Shown here one piece after another: positions 20,925 to 33,844 of a stretch of DNA of 64,000 nucleotides. How positions within the stretch are numbered: the first letter of the stretch is position 1; every line of letters starts with the position of its first letter. The stretch is from Limnanthes douglasii subsp. nivea (taxonomy: Eukaryota; Streptophyta; Magnoliopsida; Brassicales; Limnanthaceae): positions 119,730,771 to 119,794,770 of the forward strand of contig JAUPFV010000001.1 of assembly GCA_036936605.1 (NCBI GenBank), written 5' to 3'. The notes under the pieces are model-generated. The model was not told where the DNA came from and did not search any database. It saw only the letters and a program-made list of their open reading frames with translations. The position numbers and the translations under genes are program-made.

Positions 20925-23918
20925 AATCAAGCCTAGTTAATTTGGCATTTTCAACTTCATGCGTATAATATAATTAGTCATATAAAGGTAAGTCCAATAA
21001 GATTTATTTTATTAATTTTTGCCTCACACGCGACCTCACTTCTTCACTTCTTAAATAAGAGTGAACAATAACTCTAGATCCACAATGGCAACCATGTCTC
21101 GCGTCTATTAACTAAAATATATATGGATGCATGTACATGAGAACATGGTCACAAATACAATAATTTTTGTTCACGATTACTGGAATAATGTTTGAATTTT
21201 TGAAATTTTTACGCCTTCGAAGGTTTGCTTTTTTAGCCAAATTCAATCTTGTCTTTTGACTAGTTAATATTCTCGCTGTTCTTGTAATTTTTATCTGGTT
21301 TATTAGTTTAAAAAACATTATAGCTGCGCTATTAGTTTGTTCATGACATGCTAAAAATACGATTTTGTTTGCTTGGTATAACTCTATTCATTTCATCTTG
21401 ATCGGTCCTTTGGCTGGAACAAATTGGTTTTTTTCCTGATCAAGTACTTCAAAATATATTCATTATGACAATATTCTTCATAAGAAAATAATGATAGGGA
21501 AATGCAGATATATGTTGATTTAATCGAAGAACAACGAACCCTAGTTTTCAACTTTAATCATGAACTAAACAATCAAATTTTAAAAAAAATTTGTTCATAA
21601 AATCATATTTGTTGTATCAACCTTTTATAGCAAAGTTTGAAGTGTATCACCTCGTAACAATCATATAATAAGTCATAACACAGTTTTCTTTTACTATATT
21701 CTCTCTTTCGTTTTTACATGGTAAATCATGCGGTAATTTAACAATATATGTGCATTTTTCTTTATGAAACTTATTTTTTACTCAGTTTATAATGTTCAAT
21801 ATAATGTCCACAATTTCTTAAGTAACCCATTTTTACCTCATAGAATATCATAGTATCTTATAAAAGTTTATAGATCACACTACATTGCTCGAAACGATGG
21901 TTTTATCTGCATATGTTGAATACTAAAAAAAGTATATAAATTCAATCAAAATAGTTCAAAGTTTAGTTGACTTGTCCCGATAAGTCGTTTCAAGGATGAA
22001 TACACGCATTCAACATTAATAATAATAATATAATAATTAGTTTATTTACGTTAATTAGTTACTCACACTTTATATTGTAATATTGAGCTTACTAATTTGT
22101 TTTTCATGCACCTATACTGAATGACCGTTATAATGTATTCATAAATGAACTTTTGTTCATATGGTTTGAGCTAGAATGTATTCATAGATTTTTCTTTGCT
22201 ATGTTTAAATACAGTTTAGTATCGGTGGTCAAATGTAGATTGAATTTTAAGACATAAAAAACTCATTAAATACATTTCATTTTTCGAAGAATTTCTTTTT
22301 ATTGGATGCAATAATTATGTTTATATGCCTTTTGTATATGAATATATCACGATTAAAAATATTTTATCCACTGTACCAATTATTTTCAATATTTTATATA
22401 TAAACAAAACATACATGTGTTGAATAGTAGATTATATAATTATTTTGGATCTCTTATAAATTTTAAATTGAAATATTAATTAATATTAATAACCACCTAT
22501 ACAATAGTAATTTATCCATCTCAATTAATTTTAACAAAATTACAAATAATTCCAACACGACGAGTCGAAATTAGTTCGTAGTTTTGTTTTTCAGAAAAAC
22601 AATTAACTTTCAACATAGTGTCAGAATTTATTATAAACTTCTGTGTAAAAGATTTTTAAAATTAATTCCAACTTATTGTTTTTAGATTTAAAATAAAATA
22701 AAATAAATTCTAATCACTTGTATTAAAATTTTAATCTAAAAAGTAAAAATATAATTTTATGACTTCTAAAAAAATGTACATATAATTTTTCAATAAAATC
22801 TCATTTACGTTTCAATTATCCAAAATATCTTTTACATTATGGTCAGAAATCAACTAATTATGATCCCTGTGTGATAATTAGATATACGATTTTTAAACTG
22901 TAATTTGTTAAGTTATTACGATAATTATATTTAGTTACAATACAGTTAGTTGGAATTTTCGAATTTAGATTGTAAATTGTAAAAGGTTATTAGTATTTAT
23001 GATTTTTATATTTTTATATTTTGATGGTACCTTATTTATCATTTTCTTAGATCAAAATTAATTTTTTGTTTGTTATAATTTTTTTTAATAAAATAAGTTT
23101 TATTTTTTATCTTTGGTTGAAATTCGAATCGAATTTGGATTGAATCTAAAATTTTCTAAATTTTATGTTTATTAAAAAAACGAAAGATTTACAAAATAAT
23201 AATTTGTTTCTATAGAAAATAGAAGAATCGGCTCAGATTAAGTAAAAGAATATTATAAACAAACTATTGAAAGTTTTTAAAAGGACTGCTAAAGATCCGA
23301 CCACAAACATAATTGCTTATAAGGATGATGAAAAATGGGAGATGGGAGTAGGAAATAACAGAAACAATAATAGGAAAGAATCTTAATAGAGTTGGACATA
23401 CTTACAATAATTGAAGTCTTGTTGTTGCTGCTTTTGTAACTACATGGTGTCTGAAATGGATTTTATTAATTTAATTTTATTCCCAGTCAAATAATAAAAA
23501 CAAAACAAAAATCGTTAGCATATTTTACAGGACACTGAAGTCACATTAATTAATTTATTTATGTATATGCTTTTGTTGTTGTGTTGATTATGATTAAGAT
23601 TACAAGACATGCTCCACCAAAGACTTTATGATATATAGTCAGCTGACCTGTTGTATCTTTTGTGGATTAAAAACTCAGGATGCTAAATGTTAGCAACATG
23701 CCATATTGTTGAGAAAACTATGATATATGAGAGTCATTTTTAGAATTGGATCTTATTTTAAATACAAATTTCTAAGGGTTGTATAAGGAGATCCTGGAAA
23801 ATATAAGAATATGTATTAAATTTATTAGTGATAATTATATATATATAAATAGAGTTAATTAAGACATATATCTTATATATTTTGTTTCAACTACAAGCAA
23901 TTGAACTAAAGTTTTTAA
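20925..23918. other. AT-rich intergenic DNA, no gene seen
   Basis: About 3 kb of AT-rich sequence with only short chance frames. A short (TAA)n-like tract sits near 22015-22035. I found no protein similarity, terminal repeats or RNA gene. Confidence 0.55.
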
Positions 23919-24196
23919 TAATGTATAAACTCTATAAATTAATTTATATATTCATTAATATTTTATTAATTTATAGTAAAATACTTAGTTTACAAACACC
24001 TTTCAAGCTTCCACTTAATTATTATACAGTATACAATGCATATATATCAAATGAAAGGCCCAATTTGAAAGAAACCTTCAATCTTCCACCTTATTATGCT
24101 TCTTGTGTTCAATGTATCACTTTATGGACATTAAAAATATTTTCTATATAAATACAAGATCAAAATAGGTTAACACAAACAAATCATACACACCAC

Positions 24197-25804
24197 ATGG
24201 CTTCCCATCTTAAAGGTGTGAAAAAACAACAATGACAGACGAGATTCAAAGAGCATTATGCAAGCACAACAAGGATAATCCAAGTCTCACTCAAAAGCAA
24301 TTGCAAGAATGTGTTCATAGTAACTATGGTTTGCAGATGAGTCAAGCGACAATATAGAATATAGTTAAGCGGTCTTTAGAGCATCTCTCACTTGCTCCTG
24401 AAAGAGGCGATGTTAAGCGACACAAACCGGCAAAATTTCATGACCTAGAAAAATCTCTCTATGAATGGATTCTTCAATATCAAGAACATGTGAATATGGC
24501 ATGTGTACTAATCATCGAGAAGGCGAAAAAGCTCATGAAAGATATTTATCGAGTGGATACTCCACACTTTACTTTTTCTATTGGTTGGCTTGGAAAGTTC
24601 AAAGCAAGATATGGAATTAAAAATTTCCGGCGTTTCAGAGAGAGTGGATCTGTTGACATGGAGGGCATGGAGGAAAATTTAAATCCATAAGAGACAAAGT
24701 TGATTAGTTTGAAATGAAAGACATCTTCAATATGGATGACACAGGTTTGTTTTTTATTATTTTATTTTATATTTTGTACTTTAGTGATGTAATTATTTAC
24801 ATGTTTTGATCTTAAGCAGGTTTGTTTTTTAGACTTCAACCGGATTATTCCCTTGTATCAATGCAGCTTGAAGGGAAAAAAATAAGACAAGGAAAGACTA
24901 ACTGTTGCTATTTGTTGTAATGAGGACAATTCAGAAAAACTTCCTTTATGGATTATTGGGAAATATGGTAAACCAAGGTGTTTCAAGAATGTAAACTTGA
25001 ACAGTTTGAACTGTGAGTACTGTGCTAACAAACGAGCTTGGATGACTGGTGTGTTATTCGAAGAAGATGTTCGCCAACTTGATAAAAAAATGGTTGGAAG
25101 AAAAATTCTCTTGATTGTGGATAATTGCCCTGCTCATCCAAAAATTATTGAAGGATTGTGAAATGTTGAATTATTTTTTTTCCACCAAACACAACTTCAA
25201 AAATTCAACCTTGTGACGCGGGGATCATACGAGCTTTTAAGATGCATTATCGTCGTCAATTTTATAGAAGTCTTTTAGAGGGTCATGAATTAGGGATTCC
25301 AAATCCAGCAAAAATAAATATGTTAGATGCAATGAATCTTGCAATTTCAGCATGGTCTATGGATGTTCGTGCAAATACAATTGTGAACTTCGATCAACAG
25401 ATAACGTGACTTTTGATAACTTAGATAAAGGTGGTGAAAGCACTCAACAACTCCAAAATTTGATCATAGAGTTGGGTTATCGCAATGCAATGGATTTCGA
25501 AGATGTTCTGAATCACCTAGAAGAAAATGTAGTTGCACAGTTGTTGACTGATGAAGAAATTATTAAAAGTGTTATTGGAATTAATAAAGATGATATCGAT
25601 GATGAAAGTTCTACAATGGAGCCCCCTTCGCGAAACGAAGCTATTAAAGCGGCAATCACATTGAACAATTTCTTGTTGAGCTATGAGAAAACAACACGAG
25701 AAGTTCTTACCATGCTAAGGATAATTAGAGAGAGATTCAAGGGGGAAATTGATTTCAACAAAAAACAAAAGACAATTGAGTCATTTTTTAAGAAACCTTC
25801 ATAA
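24197..25804 (+). pseudogene. Pogo-like transposase (CENP-B-type DNA-binding region plus DDE domain)
   Basis: It starts at ATG 24197 (MASHLKGVKK) with a shift to the frame of 24232. The N-terminal helix-turn-helix part reads NPSLTQKQLQECV and GLQMSQATI, then a stop at 24355-24357. A CENP-B/Tc5-type DNA-binding domain follows (LEKSLYEWILQYQ, FTFSIGWLGKFKARYGIK, 24440-24640). The DDE domain keeps its three acidic positions: MDDTG (24732-24744), LLIVDNCPAHP (D at 25120-25122) and IQPCDAGIIRAFK (D at 25215-25217), with about 32 codons between the second and third, as in pogo. An intron (24745-24819) splits the first motif. The last 150 codons (25352-25801) are open and end in QKTIESFF, a PCNA-binding-like motif. 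Stops near 24690, 24707, 24885 and 25160 make it inactive. Confidence 0.87.
24745..24819 (+). other. Intron in the pogo-like transposase, flanked by a 15-bp direct repeat
   Basis: Donor ACAG|GTTTG and acceptor TTAAGCAG|GTTTG. Removal of 75 nt joins the DDTG motif cleanly to LFFRLQPDYS. CAGGTTTGTTTTTTA occurs at both boundaries (24742-24756 and 24817-24831). Confidence 0.72.
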
Positions 25805-26149
25805 ATCATTCATGTAATATGCTATATATAAGGAATTATTAATTTATATATTATATGAGGTCCAATGAAATTATAAAAAAATGTATTATCTTATAATTTT
25901 AGCGAATTATTAATTTAGCACCCTATCCCCGAGTCAGGACCGGCCAAAAATATTATCTTAGAGAGTTTATTAAATAATCGAGTATTAATTTATCGAGTTT
26001 CCACTGTAAAAAATATTATGGTCAATTTTTATAGTCGGGACAAATATATTATATTTACTGTGCTGATAAGAATCATTTACAGATTTACATCAAAACTAAA
26101 GATTCTAAAATATAGAAACGTTCGCTTAACATATGTGAAAAAGCTGAAA

Positions 26150-27400
26150 TTTTTATTTATTCGAATGTGGACAACGGAAATATTGACATATGGCTTGAGA
26201 GAGAAACTCTTATACATCATCTCTTTCAGTTTTCAAATAATGACAATACAAATAATTGGTACATTGGTAAGAAAATATATCAATACTGGGATAATAACGC
26301 TTGGAACTTAAACAAACTTAAGAACAATGTTATTTCCTTAAATATTGATAGAATAGTCAAATTTAAATTACATGGAAATAAAGCTGATTTAATCAAATGC
26401 CAGGCTTCTTCAACTTCTGCTGGTTATTTCAAGCTCAGAGACACCTTGGAAAGATCAGAACAAATGATACTCAATCTATTTTATTTAAACAGATTTGAAA
26501 TTCTATAACTCTAAAGAAAGCGCCCGTTCACTCTTTGGAAAATTCAAGCATATGATGAGTAGATACAACTCTTCAAATATTTTTATAGCATAACTTCAAA
26601 ATACTAGTCTTGTAATAATAGAGAATCTATAAACCATCTATTTGTTCAGTGTCACACTACCTGGAAGTATGAAAATACTTTGCATATCTTTTTAGTATTG
26701 AAATAGAAAGACTATTCAACATTTAGTTAGGAGCTGGCTTTTATGACCCAACAAATCAACACATATAAGAATAACTTTACCACCTATTATATGTTGGTCC
26801 ATATGGTCTGCTAGATATAAATTTAAATATATAAACCTTCTTATATCAACTAGTACTATCAACGATAAAATACTACATAATAACTAAACTGGATTGTGCT
26901 AATCTTATAACTAACGAGCTATGGTAAGAGGATTTAAAACAACCTATAACTTGAGTTGTTTACATCATCATATAAATAATAGGAAATTCCTTCATGTCAA
27001 ACGGACTTTCCCTCTAGATAACAAACTTAAATTAAACACCGATGGTTCCTGTTTATATAATGATGAATCAAGTGGTGGTCTTTTGATCATAATCTCTCAA
27101 GGAGCCAGCCTTCTATTGGTAAGTTGTTTGGGAAACAAACTCTCATTATAGTTGAAGAAATGGCCCTCCTTGATGGTTTTATAATGTGTAAAGATCAGGG
27201 TTATAAACAGGTTGATATTGAAACAGACTCAATAATCCTATTTGAAACTTTGGCTGACGATCTTGCCTCCTGCAGAAAATTAATTATTTCCACAATGACT
27301 ATAAAACACATTTGCAGACAACAAAATAATACTACGGATTGGATTACCACCGAAATGGACCCTAAAATGCAAGACTAACTGTAAGTTTACCATAAGTCAG
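26150..27400 (+). pseudogene. LINE remnant: zf-RVT region and C-terminal RNase H
   Basis: Bases 26167-26510 resemble the stretch before zf-RVT. The region near 26630-26680 encodes ESINHLFVQCHTTWKYE, a zf-RVT Cys-His segment. A plant LINE-type RNase H follows: KLNTDGSCLYNDESSGGLLI (27028-27087), the glutamate stretch VEEMALLDGFIMCKDQGYK, VDIETDSIILFETL (27211-27252) and the final HICRQQNNTTDWI (27307-27345). The catalytic acidic residues of the three motifs are still visible. The frame is shifted near 27120. No polyA tail or target duplication is evident. Confidence 0.72.
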
Positions 27401-28402
27401 GCCCCTGCTCAACTAAGAGCTATCCTATTTCTGGAAAGTCTAGGAATGAGATATTTAAGACTAGAAAATAGGGATTTAATAATTAAATAAGTTAACAAAA
27501 TAGTATTATTCTCAAATTCAAATTCTATATGCAAAAATTTAGTTCACTAACATTCATTCAAGCATGTACACAACCTGACTTTATTATAATCCATGACAAA
27601 TATTTCAGGTCAATCTTACACACTGGAAATACAGTACAATATGTTTCAACATCCACTCAATAGAGAAGAAGAAGGATGCTCGACAAAGAAGATTTAGTTT
27701 AGAGCTTACAAATCACAAGTATCAATATCTTTTAAGACAAGATGAAGAATTCAATCTCAACTAAATGCTCTCACATCATTGACGAAGGTTTTGAAGAGAT
27801 CATGATTCAAGCAAAATAATATCATAAGCTACCTCGATAGATTGCCAGAGATAAAAGTCTCAAGAGCTTCTCAAAGTTGCAACCTAATTCAAGAAGAAGG
27901 ATAAAACCTCCAAACTAAAAAAATGAGTAACATTCTTTTTAGTCTTTAGGAAAAAAACCAAACTTATTTGAGTTCCAAAATATAAAATTTATCTTCAATT
28001 AAATATTTGGTGCCAACTAAAAATTATTCTCTTGCTTTCAAATACTTAGTCCAAATAAATACTAACATTTTGCATCTCAATAGCCTTCTTAGCTTATTTC
28101 ATTCAATAGATTTTTCTTTAATTTTTTAAAAATTAAACGTTTTAATAAATTAATTGATACAAGTAATAATTAATAAAAAAAATTATATTTTTTTATATTT
28201 TTTGTGTTGATATATCTAAGTGAATTTTCGTTGGATTATTTCTAATGATAGCAAATGTAAAATTAAATCAAAAAATTATTCAATTGTTTTATGATGATAA
28301 TTTTAGAGTTATATATACAACTTATATTAAATCAAGAATTTACTTTTTTAGTTAACAAAATTATATATAAAACAATTAATAAGTTAATTAAAGTATAATC
28401 AA

Positions 28403-28445
<43 letters not shown>

Positions 28446-28464
28446 TCTAAGATTGATAAAACCG
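27401..28464. other. AT-rich intergenic DNA with a TA microsatellite
   Basis: No coding similarity seen. It ends with an (AT)19 tract next to the copia LTR. Confidence 0.55.
28406..28443. repeat. (AT)n microsatellite, 38 bp
   Basis: Uninterrupted AT dinucleotide run. It abuts the left LTR of the following copia element, a common landing zone or product of AT-rich target sites. Confidence 0.95.
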
Positions 28465-28935
28465 ATTAAATTGCCTCCATACAATTTATCAAACGTGCAG
28501 AAATTTATTAAATCATCTGCATAATGTTTTATTATTATAGAATAAACTGAAAAGATTTGCGGCTTTGCCTACTACTATCAATAATCCTTCTTCAAATTCT
28601 ACTGCTTGCTTTTGAATCATACTTTAGAGTTTTACAAGATTTTATTTATGAAAAACGTTGTTAGTCTTCTTCTCTCTAAAATTGACGACAGATCTTTTTG
28701 GATTTAGGTTAAATGAATGTTTGAATCATAATCATCCCTTTTATAAATAAATACACAATCAATCCAAATTCAACCCGGTTACCATACTTATAAGTCCACA
28801 ACACATTTTTACATATATGATCAATACCCATTTAATTATACATAATATAATTAATCAGATTACTTTTATTATTAGACTACCTTAAGACAATTACCGAATA
28901 TATATTTAGCACATCGACCCGTAAATATGCTAACA
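28465..28935 (-). repeat. 3' LTR of the 28-34 kb copia element
   Basis: The sense start is exact at 28935 (CTAACA on plus). The inner similarity to 33850-34390 defines the rest. The left limit is approximate. Confidence 0.7.
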
Positions 28936-29349
28936 ATCATCCACTTGGACCATTATATGCTACTCAGGAATATATTCAACTTTAATAGGATCCTTGAATC
29001 TATTATCAATATGCGAACGGTATAACTTTGTGTATGATCAAAAAACAATAAAGGACTAAAAACCTCTTTCTTATAATGTGAACAATATGATGTAACAATA
29101 ATAACATTATTTCCATCAATCAATTACTAGTGCCAATTGTGGTGTGCAACTTAAGAGAAATAATAAATGTAATCGTACATATCTACTCTTAAATAGTCCT
29201 ACTTTTGGAAATCTAATAAAGTAATACATGTTGACAAATATAACCAAGCATATATATATTAAAATAAACCTTTATGTAGACAATATTGTAATTATTATCG
29301 GATATTATTATACAACACCCACTGAAAATAATAATAGTTTAATTAACTA

Positions 29350-32100
29350 CATCCATATTGATGGTGTGTTCATGAAAATCTTAGGCAATATCGCCTTTCT
29401 AACATGATCCGCTATCATGGATTTTGTGTCGATATGCTTAATATTTATCTGACCCATATGAAGTCTTTCTTTAACAGACAATAACTTTATGTTTATGTGT
29501 TTGGACTAGACGAGCTCATGGTACTATTAGAGTAATATACCGTGGAAGTTTTATCACAATACAATCATATGGGACCTTCTATCCCTTATACAATGCGTGA
29601 TCCCGTCACAACGACTGCCTCAAATCACACAAAAAATGTTGGTGACAACTTCCCGAAAGCTTCGGGGGACTACATTACGACGACGGAGGACCGATGGTGG
29701 ACAATCCATTAAGTGTTTGCTTTATACTTTTCCGGGATATTACACCTCAGCCAATAAAAATATATTGTTTGAAGTGCTTTTCAGTGTGTCTACCCATCCA
29801 CCAAAATCCGAGCCAGAATATCCAATTATCTCTAGCCTTTTCAACTTCCTATATGTCAACATGTGCCTTGGGTTACTTACATACCTCTCTAACATATTCA
29901 CAAGAACGACTATGTTTGGCATAGTAAAAACTTGAGCATATATTAAACTCTCAAGTACCGAAGCATAATGGATCATTTTCATTTCCTCAATCTCAAGTTT
30001 TTTCTTATTACATTTACCCATAGTTAGTATGTCATCATTTGTTATAGGGGTTTTCAAGGGTTTGTAGTTTGTCAATTGTTACAATGTAACACACTTTCAA
30101 TACATGTCTTTTATAATAATCTAATAATACCACTAGAGTGATCTCGATGTATTTGGATTCCCAATATAAATGTGGCATCACCGAGATCATTCATATCAAA
30201 CTTTTCTAATAGAATTCTCTTTATAGTGTATAACAAATCCTTATTGTTCGAGGCAAGCTGTATGTCATTGATATATAATACCTGAAATATAAAATTACTC
30301 CCACTAAACCTCTGATACATATAATCTTTAACCGAGTTGACCTCAAAGTTAAAAAAGGCTATCATCTCAAGGAATTTGTAGTACCAATGACGAGAAGCTT
30401 GTTTGGGCCCAAGTGGATTTCTTAAGCCCACAAACTTAGATTATTGAGCTACATATTAAAAAATATTATGGTTGCACCATATAGATCGTTTTCTCATCTT
30501 AAAATCAATTTGCTGAAGCTCAAGATCAAAGTGTGCAATTAATGTCATGATTTCCTTAAAATAATCATTCGTCGATACTGGAGATAAGTTCTCTTTAAAA
30601 TCAATCCCTTCATGTTGAGTATAACCTTGCGCTACATGGCGTGCTTTATGTTTTTTCCACATTACCATGGAAATTGCCTTTGGTTTTGTAAACCCACTTA
30701 CAACCAATTATATGTTCCTTTTCAGGTAATGGGATACATTCCCATACCGTATTGTCTTGCATCGATTTATACTCTTTTTTCATAGCGTCAATCCACTTCC
30801 GAGAGTAAACATTTCCATGACCTGCTTGTAAGATGAATGATCATCTATAGTTCCAGCATATGACTCATCATGTTTCTAAATATATACTATAAAATATGTA
30901 TGTATATCATTCTTATTTTATCTAGTAGACCTTCGTAAATGCACTGTTACTTCTTGTGACACTTCTTGAGGAGGTAAAGTTTGATCCTCATGAACAATAT
31001 CATTTTGATCTTCTCGTAGAAGATTATCTCTAGGTTCATATTGTTTTAACTATAGCATATATGTATCCTAGTTAAAACCCTCAAATGGAACATCAATGAC
31101 GTATAACCTTATTTTAATGGGATCGAATGATAGGCACTGAGTTGTAATCTTCAGATGCATGAGTATCTATGTTAAGACCATCATGAATATTTACGGATTC
31201 ATCCTCAAAATGAACATTTATTTCCTTATTGCCCCCCAAACTCAACATATTTTTGAAAATTGATCATTCCCATTTCAAATATACTACAAGTGAGATGATC
31301 ATAAAACTTAAAATCTTTAGAGTATTCAAATAACCAATGAAAAAATAACTAATAGTTTTTCATCTAGTTTATTTTCCTAAGGTTTTTAAGCCTTTTCCAA
31401 AATTTAAAACCCCCATATATGCAGTTTTAAATTGTGCATGCGCCAATTCCAAAGCTCGTATGGGGTTCAATAAGATTCCTTAATGGGTACTCTATTGAGT
31501 ATATATGCGACCCATTTGATATATTTCCCCTAGAGAGTTAATGATAGAGATGTGTTACTGTTTTTTCTCGAGGGAACCCGCAACCGCTGCTCAACGAGTG
31601 CGCATAAGGTAAACCCTCAGTCTGACGCAATAGCCTGTAAAACAATGCTAGAAGGTAAACCACACAATGTGACAGGCTCATCCAAGAAAGCGTTTGTAGA
31701 GGGACTCGAACGCATGACCTTTGGTCATGAGCATGCCTTACTTCACCATTTATGCATGATGGATCTAACATTGTATAATGAGGGACTATACAATAATCCT
31801 CTAGGGATTTTATAAATATCCCTTGAAGTTTTTCATCTGATCCGTCATATCTACCATAATATGCACCATCACTATCAGATCTAACGTTCTTAATTCTTTT
31901 ACCAAGTTGTTTTATAAGTTCGGTCCTAAAATCTTTGAATTTGTCTAGGGAATCAAAATTTTCATGGAGGAAGTTAAGGTATCCGAAACGAGAGAAGTCA
32001 TCTATAAATGATATGAAGTACCGCTGACTGTTCCATGATTCCTTTGGAAATGATCCACATATGTTGGTATGTATCAATTCTAAGACTTCAGTCGCTTTAT
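29350..32100 (-). pseudogene. Copia pol remnant (integrase, reverse transcriptase, RNase H)
   Basis: Integrase: MIHTNICGSFPKESW, YFISFIDDFSRFGYLNFL and VRSDSDGAYYGRYD (31830-32077), then a SINE breaks the frame after HYTMLDPSCING. The integrase end is readable at lower coordinates (about 31250-31540). Reverse transcriptase: KHKARHVAQGYTQHEGIDF (30600-30660), SRHWYYKFLEMIAFF, catalytic box altered to LYINDIQLASN (30225-30290), and KFDMNDLGDATFILGIQIHRD. RNase H begins IGYSGSDFGGWVDTLKSTS near 29790 and fades to about 29350. In-frame stops and shifts are numerous. The YVDD box now reads YIND. Confidence 0.8.
31558..31757 (-). mobile_element. tRNA-derived SINE inserted in copia integrase
   Basis: On the minus strand GTAAGGCATGC, then AAAGGTCATGCGTTCGAGTCCCTCTAC (here split at positions 31697-31724) holds the RNA polymerase III B box GTTCGAGTCC (31702-31711). 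A weak A box lies near 31745-31757. The right part has TTGAGCAGCGGTTGCGGGTT and ends in an A-run (GAGAAAAAACAG). It matches the SINE at 41530-41718 along its length. It interrupts the integrase between NG and the expected VAERR segment. Confidence 0.72.
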
Positions 32101-32379
32101 ATGGCCCACCCTTTTTTGGTTTTGGTTTGTTTCATTTTGATACACTTAATACATGTACCAAAATTAGACTAATATAGGGTACCTAATAGAGCTTCAACTA
32201 CAAGTATTTCCATCATAACTTTGGATACATGACTTAACTGCTTGTGCCATAGTTTATCCAAATTAGTAATTTTATTTTGTACAAGTTGTGCATTCATGGA
32301 AATTTTGTGATTATTAATAGTAATTTATAAATATATTTCTTTATCGAAATTTCATGACCAACAATCATATCATTAAAAA

Positions 32380-33400
32380 TGGAGAGTAAATTTATTGTTT
32401 TCCATAAGACAATAATATTCATACAAGTCTTAAACCGGAAAGGAAATTAAGTTCCACCAAAATGTAGGAACAAATATTACATTTTCTAAAAAAAATAGAT
32501 GTTTGATAAAAATCTCTAAACTCAAATCACAAACTTCTAACACATGGCATGAGCTTCCGTCTACTGTGAAAATGGATCTTTCATCCTAACTTAGCATCAT
32601 GCTTCTTACCATATCCTGCAAAGAAATACAAACATGAGTGTTGCAGCCGAATCAACCCTAACATATATTTTTTCCATAGAAACCGAATAACTTTCCAAAA
32701 TAACCAAAGATGTGAGAGTACATTTGCTTAGCATATAAGTCTAGCGTTTCTCACAGTCATTCTTCAGATGTATCGATTGCTTAGGTTTTTTTTCTTACTC
32801 GCACCATTTATGTCACCAGATTTTTTCTTAAGATCCATCCCCTTCTTGGATGCTACCATGTTCAGTTCATGCATTACATCTTTAAGTATTTCTTCCTCTT
32901 GTGCAGTGTGTGCAATCAATTCATTAATTATCCACTTTTCCCTCATGTAATTATAAATGGACTTGAAATGGTTAATTTTTCAACTGAAAAGTAAACCTCA
33001 CCACACACTCATTAGGTAAGTCTACATTGATTTCCTTTAACTTTTCGACAATCATAGAAATCTCTAGAATATGCTCACGGATTTTACCTTTGTCAGTGTA
33101 CTTCTTGGTAGAGAGGTCATTAGTGAGATGTTACATCTCTATTTTTATTCTTAGGATAAAATTTCTTGCCTTCCACAAGAAAATCTGTAGCAACGGTAAG
33201 ACAACCTCACAAAATACAACTGGTATTCCATGAAGCATAATGGCCATGTATAACTGACTAAATTTTTTTCCAAATCTCATACTCTTTAGTTTCCTCAGAT
33301 GTACTTTCTTGATTAAGAGCAGCTGTTTGGGGTTCCATTAATGCATGATCATATTTGTAAACAAACAAATAAAGTAACATACCCTCTTTCCATTGGTTAA
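32380..33400 (-). pseudogene. Copia gag and protease remnant
   Basis: Gag reads EKWIINELIAHTAQEEE then a lysine-rich tail (32760-32946). The part at 33030-33400 corresponds to the earlier helical region of gag (EYEIWKK, SSHYR-like decay). Downstream, 32560-32760 covers the decayed zinc knuckle (LKNDCEKR) and 32380-32640 the protease (DSAATLVFISLQDM, NVIFVPTFWWNLISF). The order and spacing match Tnt1-like copia elements. Everything is out of frame in several places. Confidence 0.6.
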
Positions 33401-33844
33401 AATGTGTGCTCTCTAACATGAGGGTTTATTCCTAAATGAATTGTAACCCAACATGAGGGTTTATTCACAAACACATACAAAACCGCATGTCTAAATATTT
33501 TCACATCTGAAATAATTTAGAAAAAAATATAAATTAATTAATTAACAATTAATATTATATTGGAAAACAAAATTCATCATGTTGTTATCGTCACTGGCCT
33601 ACGCCTAGCCAACAATAAAATTTGTTGTCGTTAGGCCAAGCTCAACTATCGGTTGTGGCTGCTGTCATTGGGTGTTTGCTCAACCAGAAGCACGTCTCCC
33701 CCCTCATAAGTTAGGATGTTCATCCGCAGTATCAACAGTTCACTGTCCATGGTGGACTTCGTTAGACAACCTTCGATTGGAAATGACATTAGGGCTTAAA
33801 CTTTCAATGAGCCGTTGTCCCGATAGGTTTGAATTAATTTGTTA
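33401..33844. other. Untranslated leader region of the copia element
   Basis: Between the decayed gag and the 5' LTR. It is somewhat GC-richer around 33590-33790 (GGCCTACGCCTAGCC, GCACGTCTCCCCCCTC). I found no clear primer-binding site, so priming cannot be stated. Confidence 0.4.

Larger units (their letters stand above)
23921..26006 (+). mobile_element. Pogo/Tigger-like DNA transposon (Tc1/mariner superfamily)
   Basis: About 2.09 kb, bounded by imperfect terminal inverted repeats. The left end is ATGTATAAACTCTATAAATT and the right end (reverse complement) is CAGTGGAAACTCGATAAATT, with a shared inner AAATTAAT stretch. Each end is flanked by TA (23919-23920 and 26007-26008), the usual target duplication of this superfamily. 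The inside encodes a pogo-type transposase remnant on the plus strand. The left terminus is the more mutated one. Confidence 0.82.

Noticed and set aside
23882..24151. 89-codon frame before the pogo transposase
   Set aside because: Lies across the left terminal repeat and AT-rich subterminal DNA of the transposon. No similarity.
29597..29935. 112-codon plus-strand frame in the copia RNase H region
   Set aside because: Antisense shadow of the decayed copia pol, which gives the meaningful translation on the minus strand.
31702..31711. tRNA gene (B box GTTCGAGTCC)
   Set aside because: No cloverleaf can be folded around it. The surrounding 200 bp match the second copy at 41.5 kb and fit a tRNA-derived SINE.
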